Positions 18,651 to 28,659 of a stretch of 64,000 nt of DNA are shown here, one piece after another. A model generated the notes under the pieces. That model searched no databases. It saw only the letters and a list, made by a program, of their open reading frames with translations, and was not told the DNA's origin. Both the position numbers and the translations under genes were made by a program. Within the stretch, counting starts at the first letter, position 1, and each line of letters opens with the position of its first letter. Origin of the DNA: UBA5069 sp963773745 (lineage in GTDB: Bacteria; Chloroflexota; Anaerolineae; Caldilineales; Caldilineaceae); assembly GCA_963773745.1 (NCBI GenBank), contig CAVZCL010000005.1:1302001-1366000 (forward strand), read 5' to 3'.

Positions 18651-19586
18651 TCATTGCTCCTGCACCGCCAGCTGATTAAAGACACTCTCCAGCGTCTGCC
18701 GGTCGGCGCGCAGCTCGCGCACGGGCCAGCTATGCTGCACGGCCGCACCGTAGACCACCTCGCACAGGTTGGCCTGGGGGCCGCGCACGCGCAGCGTCGT
18801 CGCGCCGCTGCCGTCGTCAGCGCCGGCGCTGGGCACAAGCTCAACCTCCTCCACGCCGGGCAGCGCCTTGAGGATGGCACGAGCATTCGCCACCGGCTGT
18901 CCCAGCGCAAGCAGCGCGCCGGTGCTGCGCGCCAGCACTGCCATGCGCGCATCGGCGCGCACGCGCCCATTCATGATGATAACGGCGCGGTCGCAGAGCG
19001 CTTCAACTTCGCTGAGAATGTGCGTGGAAAAGAGCACAGTGCTGTGCGCCGCCAGCCGGCGAATCAGGTTGCGCATCTCTACAATCTGCGTCGGGTCGAG
19101 CCCTACCGATGGCTCGTCGAGAATCAGCAGGCGCGGCTGGTTGAGGATGGCCTGCGCCAGCCCCACGCGCTGGCGAAAGCCCTTGCTCAACGTGGCAATC
19201 GGCTGTGTCAGTCGGTCCGCCAGCCCCGTGGCGCGAATGGCGGCGGAAAGGCGAGCCCGCTGCTCGCTGCGGGGTATGCCGCGCAGGTCGGCCACAGTCT
19301 GCAGGTAACCCTGCACCGAAAGCTCCGGGTAGACGGGCGCGTTCTCGGGCAGGTAGCCAATGCGCGCCTGGGCCGCCTGGCGCTGCGCCTGCACGTCCAC
19401 GCCGTCCACAAGGACCGTGCCGGCGTCGGGCTGCAGGTACCCCGTGAGAATCTTGATGAGCGTCGTCTTGCCCGCGCCGTTGGGGCCAAGCAGCCCCACA
19501 ATTTCGCCCTCGGCCACCTGAAGCGAGACGTCGTCCAGCGCCTGAATGGGGCCATATGCTTTGGAAAGGTTGCTTGCGTCAATCAT
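18651..19586 (-). CDS. ABC transporter ATPase, GldA type
   Basis: ATPase that should pair with the ABC-2 permease half of the following fusion gene. 311 residues: Walker A GPNGAGKTT near 34, Q-loop YLPENAPVYPELSV near 85, signature LSKGFRQRVGLAQA near 130, Walker B LLILDEPSVGLDP near 150, His switch in STHI near 186, then a C-terminal regulatory domain of about 100 residues. ATG at 19586 after GGAGGTG. First gene of the unit; a 152-base inverted repeat separates it from the permease. Confidence 0.92.
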   Translation of the reverse strand: MIDASNLSKAYGPIQALDDVSLQVAEGEIVGLLGPNGAGKTTLIKILTGYLQPDAGTVLVDGVDVQAQRQAAQARIGYLPENAPVYPELSVQGYLQTVADLRGIPRSEQRARLSAAIRATGLADRLTQPIATLSKGFRQRVGLAQAILNQPRLLILDEPSVGLDPTQIVEMRNLIRRLAAHSTVLFSTHILSEVEALCDRAVIIMNGRVRADARMAVLARSTGALLALGQPVANARAILKALPGVEEVELVPSAGADDGSGATTLRVRGPQANLCEVVYGAAVQHSWPVRELRADRQTLESVFNQLAVQEQ

Positions 19587-19659
19587 CTACACCTCCACGG
19601 TTGCCTTTGTTGCTTGTCAGGGTTGAACAGGCGGCCGATGCAGGCCGGCGGCGTCAAAG

Positions 19660-19726
19660 CAACCTCGCGGCCGGCCCCTCTCCATGTGCCTTGCCACGCC
19701 CGCTGGTGTGGTGGCGCAGAGGGGAG
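19660..19726. repeat. Decayed CCCCGGCCCCTCTCC palindrome
   Basis: A left arm core (CAACCTCGCGGCCGGCCCCT) and a short right remnant GAGGGGAG are recognisable, with most complementarity lost. A CACGTC hairpin word follows at 19739. The remaining 19587-20084 spacer, between divergent genes, shows no gene. Confidence 0.5.
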
Positions 19727-20084
19727 AAATGCGCCGGCGTTGCAGGTCACGTCTCCTGGCGCGGCGCTGTTGTGTACTCGTCTTCAGAGTGGCTACGCAC
19801 AAGACGGGCTGCGTGCAGTGCATCGCTCCACATTGGCGAAGGGCCGGTGCTCAGGTTGCCGCTACCGCGCCCCAACGTGAAAATCTACCCATCAACACAC
19901 CGCCCAAACGTCCCTCAGTGATACAATACGCGCGGCGCTTCAGCGCGCCCAATCGCGAGTTATAACACTCTCTGCGCGTGGCGGAAAATCGCGCTGCGCC
20001 ATTTTCCGTGCAAATTCATCTGCCCTTAAGCTGCGCCACCCAACGTTCATTGTCACACAGCGCACCACCCCGAGAAAGCCCGCC

Positions 20085-20759
20085 ATGGCCGCCGATCCGT
20101 CGCACCTCTCCTCCACGAGTTCATCCAGCCCGCGGCGCGACCGCGGCGGCCCCTCTGTGCTCATCCGCACCATGCGCCTGCAAGATCTGGCAAAGGTTTT
20201 TGAGCTGGGCGAGGAGCTCTTTACTGCCGAGAAATGGCCCGCACTCTACCGCACCTGGGACGAGTTCGCGCCCGTGGAGTTCTTCGCCAGTGACGGCGAG
20301 TTCTGCCTTGTGGCCGTGCTGGAGAGCGAAGCTGACGATGCTGACGAGGACGACGAGCAGGTAATTGGCTTCTGCCTGGGCACGCTGCTCGAAAAGCGCC
20401 ACAGCGCGTGGAGCTATGGCTATTTGGTGTGGATGGGGGTGGACCCCACGCTCAAGGGGCGTGGCATTGGCCGCAAGTTGCTCGCGGCCCTCACGGATCT
20501 CTTCGTGGAAAATGGCGCGCGCATGATGTTGGTGGACACTGCCGCCGACAACGAAGGCGCGCTCACCTTCTTCCGCAACCAGGGCTTTGGTCACGAGCTG
20601 GAGCACGTCTATCTGTCGCGCAACCTCGACAAGCACCCCAAGGCCGTGCAACGCCGCGCCGCGCACCCGCGCAAGCCGCGCCCCCAAACCACTCCCGCAC
20701 CCACGGGCATCATTACCCCCGCCACCCAGGATCCTACGCTGCTCGACACAAACACCTAA
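20085..20759 (+). CDS. GNAT-family N-acetyltransferase
   Basis: 224 residues. The GNAT fold spans about 25-175: VLIRTMRLQDLAKVFELGEE, then the acetyl-CoA pyrophosphate-binding motif GVDPTLKGRGIGRKLL (Q/RxxGxG/A pattern) near 120 and DNEGALTFFRNQGFG near 150. The last 45 residues are a Pro/Arg/Thr-rich disordered tail. Acceptor substrate unknown. ATG at 20085 has GAGAAAG upstream. It stands alone. Confidence 0.87.
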   Translation: MAADPSHLSSTSSSSPRRDRGGPSVLIRTMRLQDLAKVFELGEELFTAEKWPALYRTWDEFAPVEFFASDGEFCLVAVLESEADDADEDDEQVIGFCLGTLLEKRHSAWSYGYLVWMGVDPTLKGRGIGRKLLAALTDLFVENGARMMLVDTAADNEGALTFFRNQGFGHELEHVYLSRNLDKHPKAVQRRAAHPRKPRPQTTPAPTGIITPATQDPTLLDTNT

Positions 20760-20787
20760 CTGCCAACCCCGACGCAACTACGAACCC

Positions 20788-20934
20788 CGACGCAGAGGCG
20801 CAAAGACGCAAAGGAACGCAAAGAAAAGCAAGGCAAGATATCACATATAGGCGTCGACCACGGGTCGACGCCTATATGTGATATCTTGCCTTGCTTTTCT
20901 TTGCGTTCCTTTGCGTCTTTGCGCCTCTGCGTCG
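20788..20934. repeat. Perfect 72-bp palindrome with a 3-base loop
   Basis: Arms 20788-20859 and 20863-20934 are perfectly complementary around the loop ACG. Outer arms are of the CGCAAAGACGCAAAG type; the inner 25 bases are unique to this copy. It lies between convergent genes (GNAT and EthD) and could terminate both, though no T-tract marks an end. Confidence 0.95.
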
Positions 20935-20944
20935 TAGCTGGCCG

Positions 20945-21275
20945 TTAGTCGCGGCTGCCGCTGCTGGTCGCGATCTCGCTCACAAGGAAGATCGGGTCGG
21001 CAAGCATCGGCAGGTTCTTGAGCATGTCGGCCTGCATGCCCGGCTCATAGAAGGCGGCGCGGAAAGCTCTCCATATCGGGCCAGTCGGCAATCGTCATGA
21101 AGCGATAGGGCACCGGCGCGCCGTCGGGCCACGCCCCCTGCACGAGTGCAAAGTCGGTATAAAGCACGCCGGGCTGCGACGCGTTCTCCTGCTGGTGTTC
21201 GCCCAGCCGCCAGTTGAGAAAGGCCTCTTCATCCTGGTCGGCGGCGAGGTTGTAGAGAACGGTCAGGCGAATCAT
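20945..21275 (-). CDS. EthD-domain small protein, frameshifted
   Basis: 109 residues after correction. Starts MIRLTVLYN at 21275 with AGGAG upstream; the middle reads FLNWRLGEHQQENA and YRFMTIADWPDMESF, followed in the next frame by RAAFYEPGMQADMLKNLPML. This is the EthD dimeric alpha-beta barrel pattern (small NIPSNAP/EthD-like enzymes, often of unknown substrate). The break near 21068 is a surplus T in CTTTCCGC. It could pair functionally with the DJ-1/PfpI gene upstream, 40 bases away on the same strand. Confidence 0.8.
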
Positions 21276-21315
21276 GGCTCTGCTCCTGCTGGGTTGGCTG
21301 CGTGGAAATCGTTGC

Positions 21316-22035
21316 CTACTTCTGCAATTGTACTGCCTCCCCCAGCGCTTGGGAAACCATCTCACCCACCTCTTTCGCCGAGGTCGGGTTCTGGCCCGTA
21401 ATCAGGTTGCCAGCCGCCACCGTGTGCTTCATCATCGGCACAAGCGCCTTTTCGTAGCGCGCCCCGCGCTGCTCCATCTCTTCTTCCAGGTTCATGGGGA
21501 GGTGGTCGGCGAGCATGACAAGGCGCTCCTCGTTCCACGAGTAGCCTGTTGCCTTGCGCCCGTCGAGCAGAAAACGCCCATCGCGCAGGCGCACGTTGAG
21601 CAGCGCCGCCGGTCCGTGGCAGACGGCTGCCACAATCCGCCCCGCCTCAAACATCTGCTGGATGAGCGCCTGAATCGCGCTGTTGTCGGGAAAGTCCCAG
21701 AGCGTGCCGTGGCCGCCCGGGAAGTAAACGGCGTCGTAGGGCTGCCAATCCACATCGGCCACAGGCTTTGTGTTGCGCAAGAGCGCCATGCATGTCGGGT
21801 CGTCGTGGAAGGCGCGTGTTTCGCCGTCGAGCGTGAGCGCTGTCAGGCTGCGCGGGTCGAGCGGAATATCGCCGCCCGCGGGTGAAGCCACTTCAACCGC
21901 AAAATCGTCCTTCACCTCTTCCCAAAAGTGCACAAACTCGCTCAGCCAGAGGCCTGTGTGCTCCTTCTCCGGCTCGAGCGTGCCCCTGCTGCTTGTGGTA
22001 ACAATCAGAATGCGGTGCTGTTTCGCTGGATCCAT
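21316..22035 (-). CDS. DJ-1/PfpI family protein (Hsp31-like glyoxalase/deglycase type)
   Basis: 239 residues from ATG 22035, with AGGAGAGAG upstream. The nucleophile elbow AAVCHGPAALL, with the reactive Cys near residue 137, and the preceding YFPGGHGTLWDFP loop identify the DJ-1/PfpI superfamily; the N-terminal HTGLWLSEFVHFWEE contains the conserved Glu next to the active site. The length and the region around residues 55-75 match the larger Hsp31/HchA-like branch rather than the 170-residue PfpI proteases. Likely handles methylglyoxal or damaged proteins. Same strand as the following EthD gene. Confidence 0.88.
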   Translation of the reverse strand: MDPAKQHRILIVTTSSRGTLEPEKEHTGLWLSEFVHFWEEVKDDFAVEVASPAGGDIPLDPRSLTALTLDGETRAFHDDPTCMALLRNTKPVADVDWQPYDAVYFPGGHGTLWDFPDNSAIQALIQQMFEAGRIVAAVCHGPAALLNVRLRDGRFLLDGRKATGYSWNEERLVMLADHLPMNLEEEMEQRGARYEKALVPMMKHTVAAGNLITGQNPTSAKEVGEMVSQALGEAVQLQK

Positions 22036-22254
22036 GATTCTCTCTCCTGGTGCAAGGTTGACGTAGATCACCCGGCTGTGCCGAACGCACTTCGTCAACG
22101 TTGCGCAGCAATTGCGCCGTTCCCTGCAGAGCGGGCCGCAGGCGCGCAAAGGCGCCGACCTGAAGGCCGGCGCCTTTATCTTCTGCTGCCCTGAAATCAA
22201 TTGAGTTTCGTAGCGGAGCCGGCCCGGCACCGCCGCGCCTTTAGCGTCTGCGTG

Positions 22255-23835
22255 CTAGGCCAGAACGGCCGCCGGCGCTGCGTCGCTCGCGTCGGGAACC
22301 ACACCCGCCATCAGCAAGCCCAGATTCTCGAGTGTGGCCTCGGCGTGGGGCACAATCGCCATAATGCGCCCCTCATACATGACGGCAATGCGGTCGGCCA
22401 TCTGCATAATTTCGTCCAGGTCCTCCGAGACGAGCAGAATGGCTGTGCCCGCGGCGCGCTGCTCCATAAGGCGGTCGTGGATATACTCGCTTGCGCCTAC
22501 ATCCACGCCGCGCGTCGGCTGCGCCGCCACAAGCATGCGCGGCTTCAGCGACAGCTCGCGCGCCATAATCACCTTCTGAATGTTGCCACCTGAAAGATTC
22601 TTGATGGGGGTGGCCAGCGAAGGCGTCTTCACCTGGAAGTCGCTCACGAGCTTGCGCGCGCGTTCGGCCACCGCCTTGAAGCGCAGGAAGCCGTTGCGCG
22701 CTACGTTGGGCGATGCCAAATCGCGCAGAATCATGTTGTCGGAGACCGAAAAGTCCTTGACGACGCCGTCGTGCATGCGCTCCTCGGGGATATAGCCAAT
22801 GCCCATGCCAATCCGGTCCGCCGCTGAGGCATCGCTGATGTCGCGATCATCCAGCACAATCGAGCCCTGCTTCAGTGGGAGCAAGCCGGCAATCGCCTCG
22901 GCCAGGGGGCGCTGCCCATTGCCCGAAACGCCTGCCACGCCCACAATTTCGCCGGCGTGGACGTCAAGCGATACGTTGTCAAGCAGGCGCTGGCCGCGCT
23001 CGTCCTTCGCGCTGGCCCCGGCCACACGCAGGCGGACGCGCCCGTTGATCTCCGGCCGATCAGGGCGCGCAAAGGTCACCGGGCGGCCCACCATGAGCTG
23101 CGCCAGTTCGCGGCGCGTCGTCTCCCTGGTGGCCACATTGCCTACCACGCGCCCGTTGCGCAGCACGGTGACGCGGTCGGTAACGTCGAGCACCTCATGC
23201 AACTTGTGCGAAATGAAGACAAGCGCGTGCCCTTCCTTCGCCATCTGCCGCATAATGGAGAAGAGGTCGGCCACCTCCTGCGGCGTCAGCACTGCCGTCG
23301 GCTCGTCGAGCACAAGCAGCGCGCCACCTCGGTAGAGCGCCTTGATAATCTCCACGCGCTGCTGCTGCCCCACCGCCAGCCGCCCCACAATCGCGTTGGG
23401 ATCCACCTGCAACTGGTACCGCTCTGTGAGCGTGCGGATGCGCGCTTCGACGGCCGCCAGGTCCAGCATGGGCGCGCGCGTCGAGCGCAGCCCCAGCGCC
23501 ACGTTCTCGGTGACGGTCAGGTTGTCCACCAGCATGAAGTGCTGATGAATCATGCCGATACCAAAGGCCATGGAATCGCCCGGCGAGTGAATCTGGATGG
23601 GCGACCCGTTGAGCAAAATCTCGCCCGCGTCGGGCTGGTAGAGGCCGTAGAGAATCTTCATGAGGGTGGATTTGCCCGCGCCGTTCTCGCCCAGGAGCGC
23701 GTGGATTTCACCCGACTTGATGTCGAAATCCACGTGATCGTTGGCCAGCACGCCTGGGAAGCGCTTGACAATGCCCTTCACCGCCAGCGAGTCAATTCGC
23801 TTCTGCCCCGAAGGCAGCAACCCATTGTCACTCAT
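22255..23835 (-). CDS. Nucleoside-type ABC importer ATPase (two cassettes)
   Basis: 526 residues with two ABC cassettes. Cassette 1: Walker A GENGAGKST near 49, MIHQHFMLVDNLTVTEN, Walker B LLVLDEPTAVL near 172. Cassette 2 has a degenerate Walker A (GVSGNGQ near 300), signature LSGGN near 416 and AAQPTRGVDVGA. This layout is that of the BMP-family nucleoside or purine importers (YufO/NupA type) and of sugar importers; the BmpA lipoprotein beside it decides for the former. Last gene of a four-gene minus-strand operon. Confidence 0.92.
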   Translation of the reverse strand: MSDNGLLPSGQKRIDSLAVKGIVKRFPGVLANDHVDFDIKSGEIHALLGENGAGKSTLMKILYGLYQPDAGEILLNGSPIQIHSPGDSMAFGIGMIHQHFMLVDNLTVTENVALGLRSTRAPMLDLAAVEARIRTLTERYQLQVDPNAIVGRLAVGQQQRVEIIKALYRGGALLVLDEPTAVLTPQEVADLFSIMRQMAKEGHALVFISHKLHEVLDVTDRVTVLRNGRVVGNVATRETTRRELAQLMVGRPVTFARPDRPEINGRVRLRVAGASAKDERGQRLLDNVSLDVHAGEIVGVAGVSGNGQRPLAEAIAGLLPLKQGSIVLDDRDISDASAADRIGMGIGYIPEERMHDGVVKDFSVSDNMILRDLASPNVARNGFLRFKAVAERARKLVSDFQVKTPSLATPIKNLSGGNIQKVIMARELSLKPRMLVAAQPTRGVDVGASEYIHDRLMEQRAAGTAILLVSEDLDEIMQMADRIAVMYEGRIMAIVPHAEATLENLGLLMAGVVPDASDAAPAAVLA

Positions 23836-23856
23836 GAATCACTCCAAATAGTACTG

Positions 23857-23987
23857 TGACGCAAAGGCGCAAAGACGCAGAGGAGACGCAAAGATAAACA
23901 GAAGCAAGCAGCATTCACACGAACTCTCGTAGCATTGTTGCTCTTGTCGTTCTTTGCAGTCCTCTGCGCCTTGGCGCCTTTGCGTCA
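23857..23987. repeat. Imperfect palindrome, CGCAAAGGCGCAAAG type
   Basis: The outer 25-30 bases of both sides are complementary (TGACGCAAAGGCGC / GCGCCTTTGCGTCA), while the interior has diverged. It lies between the BMP ATPase and bmpA genes, within the operon. Confidence 0.7.
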
Positions 23988-23998
23988 GTCGTTACGTT

Positions 23999-25075
23999 TT
24001 AGCGCGGCTCAGCCGTAATCGTGATCGAGCCGTCGATGATGCCGGCCACTGCTGCTTCGGCAGCATCCTTCGCCTCGGCCGGCAGCGCGTCGTTGTAGCG
24101 CATGCTCTGCGCGCCATTCTCCAGCGTCAACTGCAGCACCTGGCCGCCGTTGATGCCTTCGGAGCGCAACTGCATGATCTGCTTGATGATGTCGTTCCAG
24201 TAGTAGACATCACTTGCCAGTACGATATCCGGGGCCAGCGGTGTCTGGTCGCCCTGGATGCCCAGCCACGGCACGTTCTTCTCCTTGGCTACGCTGATGG
24301 CGCCCGAAACCTGCTGTGCCGAACCTGTCAGCACATCGGCGCCGGCGTTAATCAGCGTATTGGCGGCCTCGGCAGCCAGCGCCGTGTCGCCAAAGGCACC
24401 CGTGAAGGTGACATTGACCTTGATGTCGGGGTCAACCGCATGCACGCCGGCCACAAAGCCATCCACATGCAGCTTGGCGTCGCCTGCGTCCACGGGGCCA
24501 ACCACGCCAACGTTGCGCGCTTCGGTGATTGTGGCGGCGATGACGCCCAGTACGTAGCCACCTTCGTCGGCACGCGGCTCAAAGGCGAAGACGTTGGTCA
24601 GCCCTTCGTCAGCGCCATAGTTGGTGGCGGTGCCCCAGGCGAAGGAGGTGTCGGGGTAGTCAGCCGCCAGCTCGAAGATGGTGGTGCCATACTGCGCGCC
24701 ATGGGCAATCACAAGGTCATAGCCGGCTTCAGCATAGTCGCGGATGGCCGGAGCGGCATCTGGCACGTTGAACATGTTCTCGCTGTAGACGATCTCGAAG
24801 TTCTCCTCGCCCATCTCGGCCTGCACTTCCTTGAGGCTGTCGATAATCGACTGGCTCCAGGCGAGGTCGTTGATGGTGCTGGCCAGTACGACGGCCACGC
24901 GGAAGGGCTCGCCTGTTGCTTCGGCGGGCGCAGCTTCTTCGGCGGGGGCGGCAGTGGCTTCCGCTGCGGCTTCCGGCGCGGCCGGTGCAGCAGGGGCTGC
25001 GGCCGGTGCGGCGCAGCCGGCCAGCAGGGCCAGCACAACAACGCCAATCAGTACACTCCACAAAGTCTTTCGCAT
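23999..25075 (-). CDS. BMP-family substrate-binding lipoprotein
   Basis: 358 residues from ATG 25075, with AGGAGG upstream. Signal peptide with lipobox LLAGC (Cys about 21), then an Ala/Pro/Glu-rich linker to residue about 57. The binding fold has VAVVLASTINDLAWSQS, GYDLVIAHGAQYG, NVGVVGPVDAGDAKLHVDGF and GADVLTGSAQQVSGAI. BMP proteins (BmpA, Med, PnrA) bind nucleosides, or in some cases autoinducers or purine-like ligands. With two permeases upstream and the ATPase downstream, this completes an ABC importer. Confidence 0.93.
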   Translation of the reverse strand: MRKTLWSVLIGVVVLALLAGCAAPAAAPAAPAAPEAAAEATAAPAEEAAPAEATGEPFRVAVVLASTINDLAWSQSIIDSLKEVQAEMGEENFEIVYSENMFNVPDAAPAIRDYAEAGYDLVIAHGAQYGTTIFELAADYPDTSFAWGTATNYGADEGLTNVFAFEPRADEGGYVLGVIAATITEARNVGVVGPVDAGDAKLHVDGFVAGVHAVDPDIKVNVTFTGAFGDTALAAEAANTLINAGADVLTGSAQQVSGAISVAKEKNVPWLGIQGDQTPLAPDIVLASDVYYWNDIIKQIMQLRSEGINGGQVLQLTLENGAQSMRYNDALPAEAKDAAEAAVAGIIDGSITITAEPR

Positions 25076-25285
25076 ACATCCTCCTGGTGGGTAGTTAAGA
25101 AACGCGTTTGGCAGCAATTGGAACACACGTCGCTGTGTGACAAAAACGGAAACATTCTCAACCGAAAGGCGAAACAGCGTCAAGAAAGACCAGGGAGAGG
25201 CGACAGCCGTCCCTCTTTTCTTCCTTGCACTTGCCGCATTTTGCGTTCCTGTGCTCCCTTCCCTCTTTGCGCTGAGATGCTTGTT

Positions 25286-26260
25286 TTACGTTTCGCTGCG
25301 GGTAAAGGGCTTGGTGAGCGCGGCCGGCTGCTGCGCACGCCGGAAGGGAATTGCCAGCGCAATAATCGTCAGCACATAGGGCAGCATGACGGCCAGGTTG
25401 GAGGCAATGTTGAAGCCCAGCACCTGCACCCACAGCTGCAGTGCATTGACCGAGCTGAAGAGCAGCGCGCCAACCATCACCCCCACGGGCGACCAGCCGC
25501 CGAAGTAGACCAGCGCCACGGCGATGAAGCCCATGCCGTTGGTCATTCCCTCCTGGAAGATGCCCAGCAACGCAATTGAGAGCGATGCGCCGGCAATCCC
25601 CGCCAGCGCGCCGCCCAGCATGACATTCTGGTAGCGCACACGGTTGACGCTCACGCTCAGCGAGTCGGCGGCGGCGGGGTTTTGCCCCACGGCGCGCACG
25701 TTAAGCCCCCACGTCGTCTTGTTGAGCACGAACCAGAGGATCGGCACAAGTGCAAACGCGCCGTAGACAAGCACGCTGTGGTCGAAGAATATGGGCCCAA
25801 CAACCGGAATGTCCTTCATGCAGAAGCTGCTCTGGATATTGAGCAGCGGCACATTTGCCACGCAGAACTGCATTTCGCGGAAGCCGTTGACCCCCTCCAC
25901 AGTGCCCAGCATCGTCTTGAAGAGCAGGCTCGACGCGCCCAGGCCGAAGAGGTAGAGGCCAATGCCGCTGATGCCCTGCTCGGCCTTGAGCGTAACACTG
26001 ACGACGGCCATGATCAGCCCCATGAGCAGCCCCGCCACCGCCGCAGCGAGCACGCCCAGCCACGGGTTGCCCGTCTGAAAGGTGACGTAGAAGCCCCAGA
26101 AGGCGCCCATCAGCATCATGCCTTCGACGCCCAGATTGAGCACGCCCGAGCGCTGCGCCATCATCTCGCCCAGCGCCGCGTACAGATAGGGCGTCGCCAG
26201 CCGGATGCCGGAGTGCGCAATGCCAACGATAATTGCGAGGACTGTGAGTTCTTGGGTCAC
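25286..26260 (-). CDS. BMP-type ABC importer permease 2
   Basis: 324 residues, about nine hydrophobic segments, of the BPD_transp_2 (YufQ/NupC) family. Typical segments: RSGVLNLGVEGMMLMGAF near 37, AVGQNPAAADSLSVSVNRVR near 200 and NGMGFIAVALVYFGGWSPVG near 245. Heterodimer partner of the permease at 26459-27710. Confidence 0.92.
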   Translation of the reverse strand: MTQELTVLAIIVGIAHSGIRLATPYLYAALGEMMAQRSGVLNLGVEGMMLMGAFWGFYVTFQTGNPWLGVLAAAVAGLLMGLIMAVVSVTLKAEQGISGIGLYLFGLGASSLLFKTMLGTVEGVNGFREMQFCVANVPLLNIQSSFCMKDIPVVGPIFFDHSVLVYGAFALVPILWFVLNKTTWGLNVRAVGQNPAAADSLSVSVNRVRYQNVMLGGALAGIAGASLSIALLGIFQEGMTNGMGFIAVALVYFGGWSPVGVMVGALLFSSVNALQLWVQVLGFNIASNLAVMLPYVLTIIALAIPFRRAQQPAALTKPFTRSET

Positions 26261-26458
26261 GAGTTTCTCTTGAGATTAGGGTTTGCGTTCAACAGAGCGC
26301 CTGATATCGGCACGTGGAAGTGATTGTCACGAAGGCTGGGCAGGAAGGCGAATTCTCCGCAGAGCCGTACCGTTTGCGTGGCGGCGACCTGCGTGCTGCT
26401 GCCTGCGCCACTTGCACCGCCTGCGCTATCTCGCGCCCGGGTGCCGAACGACCCGCAG

Positions 26459-27710
26459 CTAATCGGCCGCGGCGGAGGCGGCAGCGGCTGTGGACGCAGG
26501 CGCCTGCTTGACGCGCACGCGACCGGCGCGCTTCTTCGTCCAGTAGTCGGCGCTGACAACAAAGAGCACCACCAGGCCCAGAATCGCCGTCACCAGCGGC
26601 TGGGGAATCTGCATGGCGCGCTGCATCTTGTCGCCACCCACCAGCAGCGCGCCAAAGAGCAGCGCCGAGGGGATGGCCCCCAGCGGGTGCAGCCGCCCAA
26701 AGAGCGCCACCACAATGCCCGAGAAACCGTAGCCCGCCGACACAGAGGTGGGCTCAAACATGCGGTGGTGCAGCCCCAGAATCTCCACGGCGCCCGCCAA
26801 CCCGGCCATGGCGCCGCTCAGTGTGAGCGCAAGCACCACATAGGCGCGCACGCGGAAGCCGGCGTAGCGCGCGGCAAAGGGGTTGTAGCCCACGGCGCGA
26901 ATGCGATAGCCCACGGTCGTGCGCCAGAGCAGAATGTAGACCACAATCGCCGCAATAATGGCGAAGATGAGCCCCACGTGCAGGCGGGTCGGCTCGGCAA
27001 AGAGGCCGTAGAGTTCGGCCGGTCATGCCGTCAAGCCCCAGCTGCTTGGCCGTCTGCGTGAAGCCGAGGCTCTGGGCAACATCGGTGAAGCGGGGCAGGT
27101 CGGCGACGGCGGGCAGGCGCGCCGAGTGGGGCAGGTTGGTGCCTGCTGCGCGCTCGGCCGGGTCCATCATCGTGCCGCGCAGCAGGTAGAAGCCGAGTTG
27201 AATGGCAATCTGATTGAGCATGACCGTGCTGAGGATTTCGTTTACGCCCAGGCGCGCCTTGAGGTAGCCGGGGATGGCGCCCCATGCGCCACCTGCCACA
27301 AAGCCAATCAGCAGCGTCAGCAGAAGGGCCAGCCAGGCGGGCACGGCACTGCCCATTTGTACGGCCAGCCACGTGGTGGCCAGCGCACCCATGATGATCT
27401 GCCCCTCGCCACCAATGTTGATGACATTGGCGCGGAAGGCAATACAAATGCCCAGCGCCACCAGCAGCAGTGGCGTCGCCTTGACCAGCATGTCGGAGAG
27501 GCCGTTTTTGGAGCCAAAGACGCCGGTAAAGGCGGCGCGATAGGCTTCCCAGGGGTTGACGCCGATCACGAGCAGCAAGATTGCACCCACCAGCAGCGCG
27601 CCAAAGAGCGCCACCAGTTGAGGCACAAAATCAAACAAGCGATCGGTCCACGAGCGCGAGCCGGCTTCGTTCATTGTGAAGGGGTATTGGGCAGGGTCAC
27701 GCGCAGTCAT
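26459..27710 (-). CDS. BMP-type ABC importer permease 1, frameshifted
   Basis: About 416 residues after correction; first gene of the operon. YufP/NupB family: NVINIGGEGQIIMGALAT near 105, GVNEILSTVMLNQIA near 165, AVGYNPFAARYAGFRVRAY near 290 and GYGFSGIVVALFGRLHPLG near 340. The frame breaks near 27020 (GGCCGAACTC, one surplus C), between MTG and LYGLFAEPTR. The C-terminal tail is Ala-rich. Start ATG 27710 has a weak ribosome site; the ATG at 27674 is an alternative. 198 bases separate it from permease 2, with no gene between. Confidence 0.88.
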
Positions 27711-28108
27711 AGCGCCTGACAAGGGTTGACCTGCGAGTTGTATTCCGGAATGAGGGAAAAGGCGCGGTTCGTGCAGGCTGCAATATGCCCGCATGAACGA
27801 TGACACAGACAAGTTGCATAGTACTCAAAAAGCAGCGTACGCACAAATCGCCTATTCACGCGGCGGCGACAGTGACCGCGGCGCCTGGCGTACGCGCCTT
27901 GGCCGGTGCAAAGCAGTGGCAAACGGCACAGAGTCGCTGGCGCTCCTCGTTATGCGCGCGGACATCACGCGGAAGACCGGCAACTGCTCAGGCCGCAGCG
28001 CACGCGGGCGCTCTTCTGAATCAACCAGTCCATGGAATCGTCTGCACCGGTTCTGGTCGCATCAAGGGGCAAAACGCTGGGCGAAGAAGCGTCCTCTGCC
28101 GGTTGCCT
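27711..28108. other. Spacer without a recognisable gene
   Basis: 398 bases between the start of the BMP importer operon and the end of the GlcG-like gene on the same strand. It must contain the importer promoter, but no convincing -35/-10 pair or hairpin was found. Confidence 0.4.
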
Positions 28109-28516
28109 CTATCCGATTACCGCAGCGCCCAGCGCGGCAAGGATCATGTCCTCTTCTTCGGGCAATCCGCTCACACCAACGGCGCCCACCACCTGCCCTT
28201 CGTAGCGCAGCGGCAAGCCGCCGCCCCATGCCGTGTAGCGCAGGTCGCCAAAGTTGGTCATGGGGAAACCTTCGGCCTGCGAGCGCTCGCCAATAATGCG
28301 GCTGGGGTCCTGCTCGCGCGCGGCACTGAAGGCCTTGTTAATGGCAATTGTGATCGAAGGCAACTTGCAGCCGTCCGTGCGCAGGAAAGCCATGAGTTCA
28401 CCGTGATTGTCAACCACGGCCACGGCCGCGCCGCGGTTGCTGGCCTCCAACTCCTCGCGAATTGTGTCGATGACGCGCATCGCGTCGGCGTGGGACATCT
28501 GGTTGCGCTGGTACAT
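28109..28516 (-). CDS. GlcG/HbpS-like protein (DUF336)
   Basis: 135 residues, ATG at 28516 with AAGGAG upstream. The GlcG/HbpS fold is seen in VAVVDNHGELMAFLRTDG near 35, INKAFSAARE near 62 and the conserved C-terminal GGLPLRYEGQVVGAVGVSGL. Members bind haem or corrinoids, or accompany propanediol and glycolate enzymes; which applies here is open. No signal peptide. Confidence 0.85.
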   Translation of the reverse strand: MYQRNQMSHADAMRVIDTIREELEASNRGAAVAVVDNHGELMAFLRTDGCKLPSITIAINKAFSAAREQDPSRIIGERSQAEGFPMTNFGDLRYTAWGGGLPLRYEGQVVGAVGVSGLPEEEDMILAALGAAVIG

Positions 28517-28659
28517 TGTGCATCTCCTTCGGCGGACGATAGCTTGAAAACTGAGAATAGATCACTGAAAATTCGCGCGCTCTACCGGCGTGAAGACTGG
28601 AGCGCAACGGCGGTGCAAGCCGCCGCTGCGAAAGTGCGGTTCTGCGCATATGCGCCATT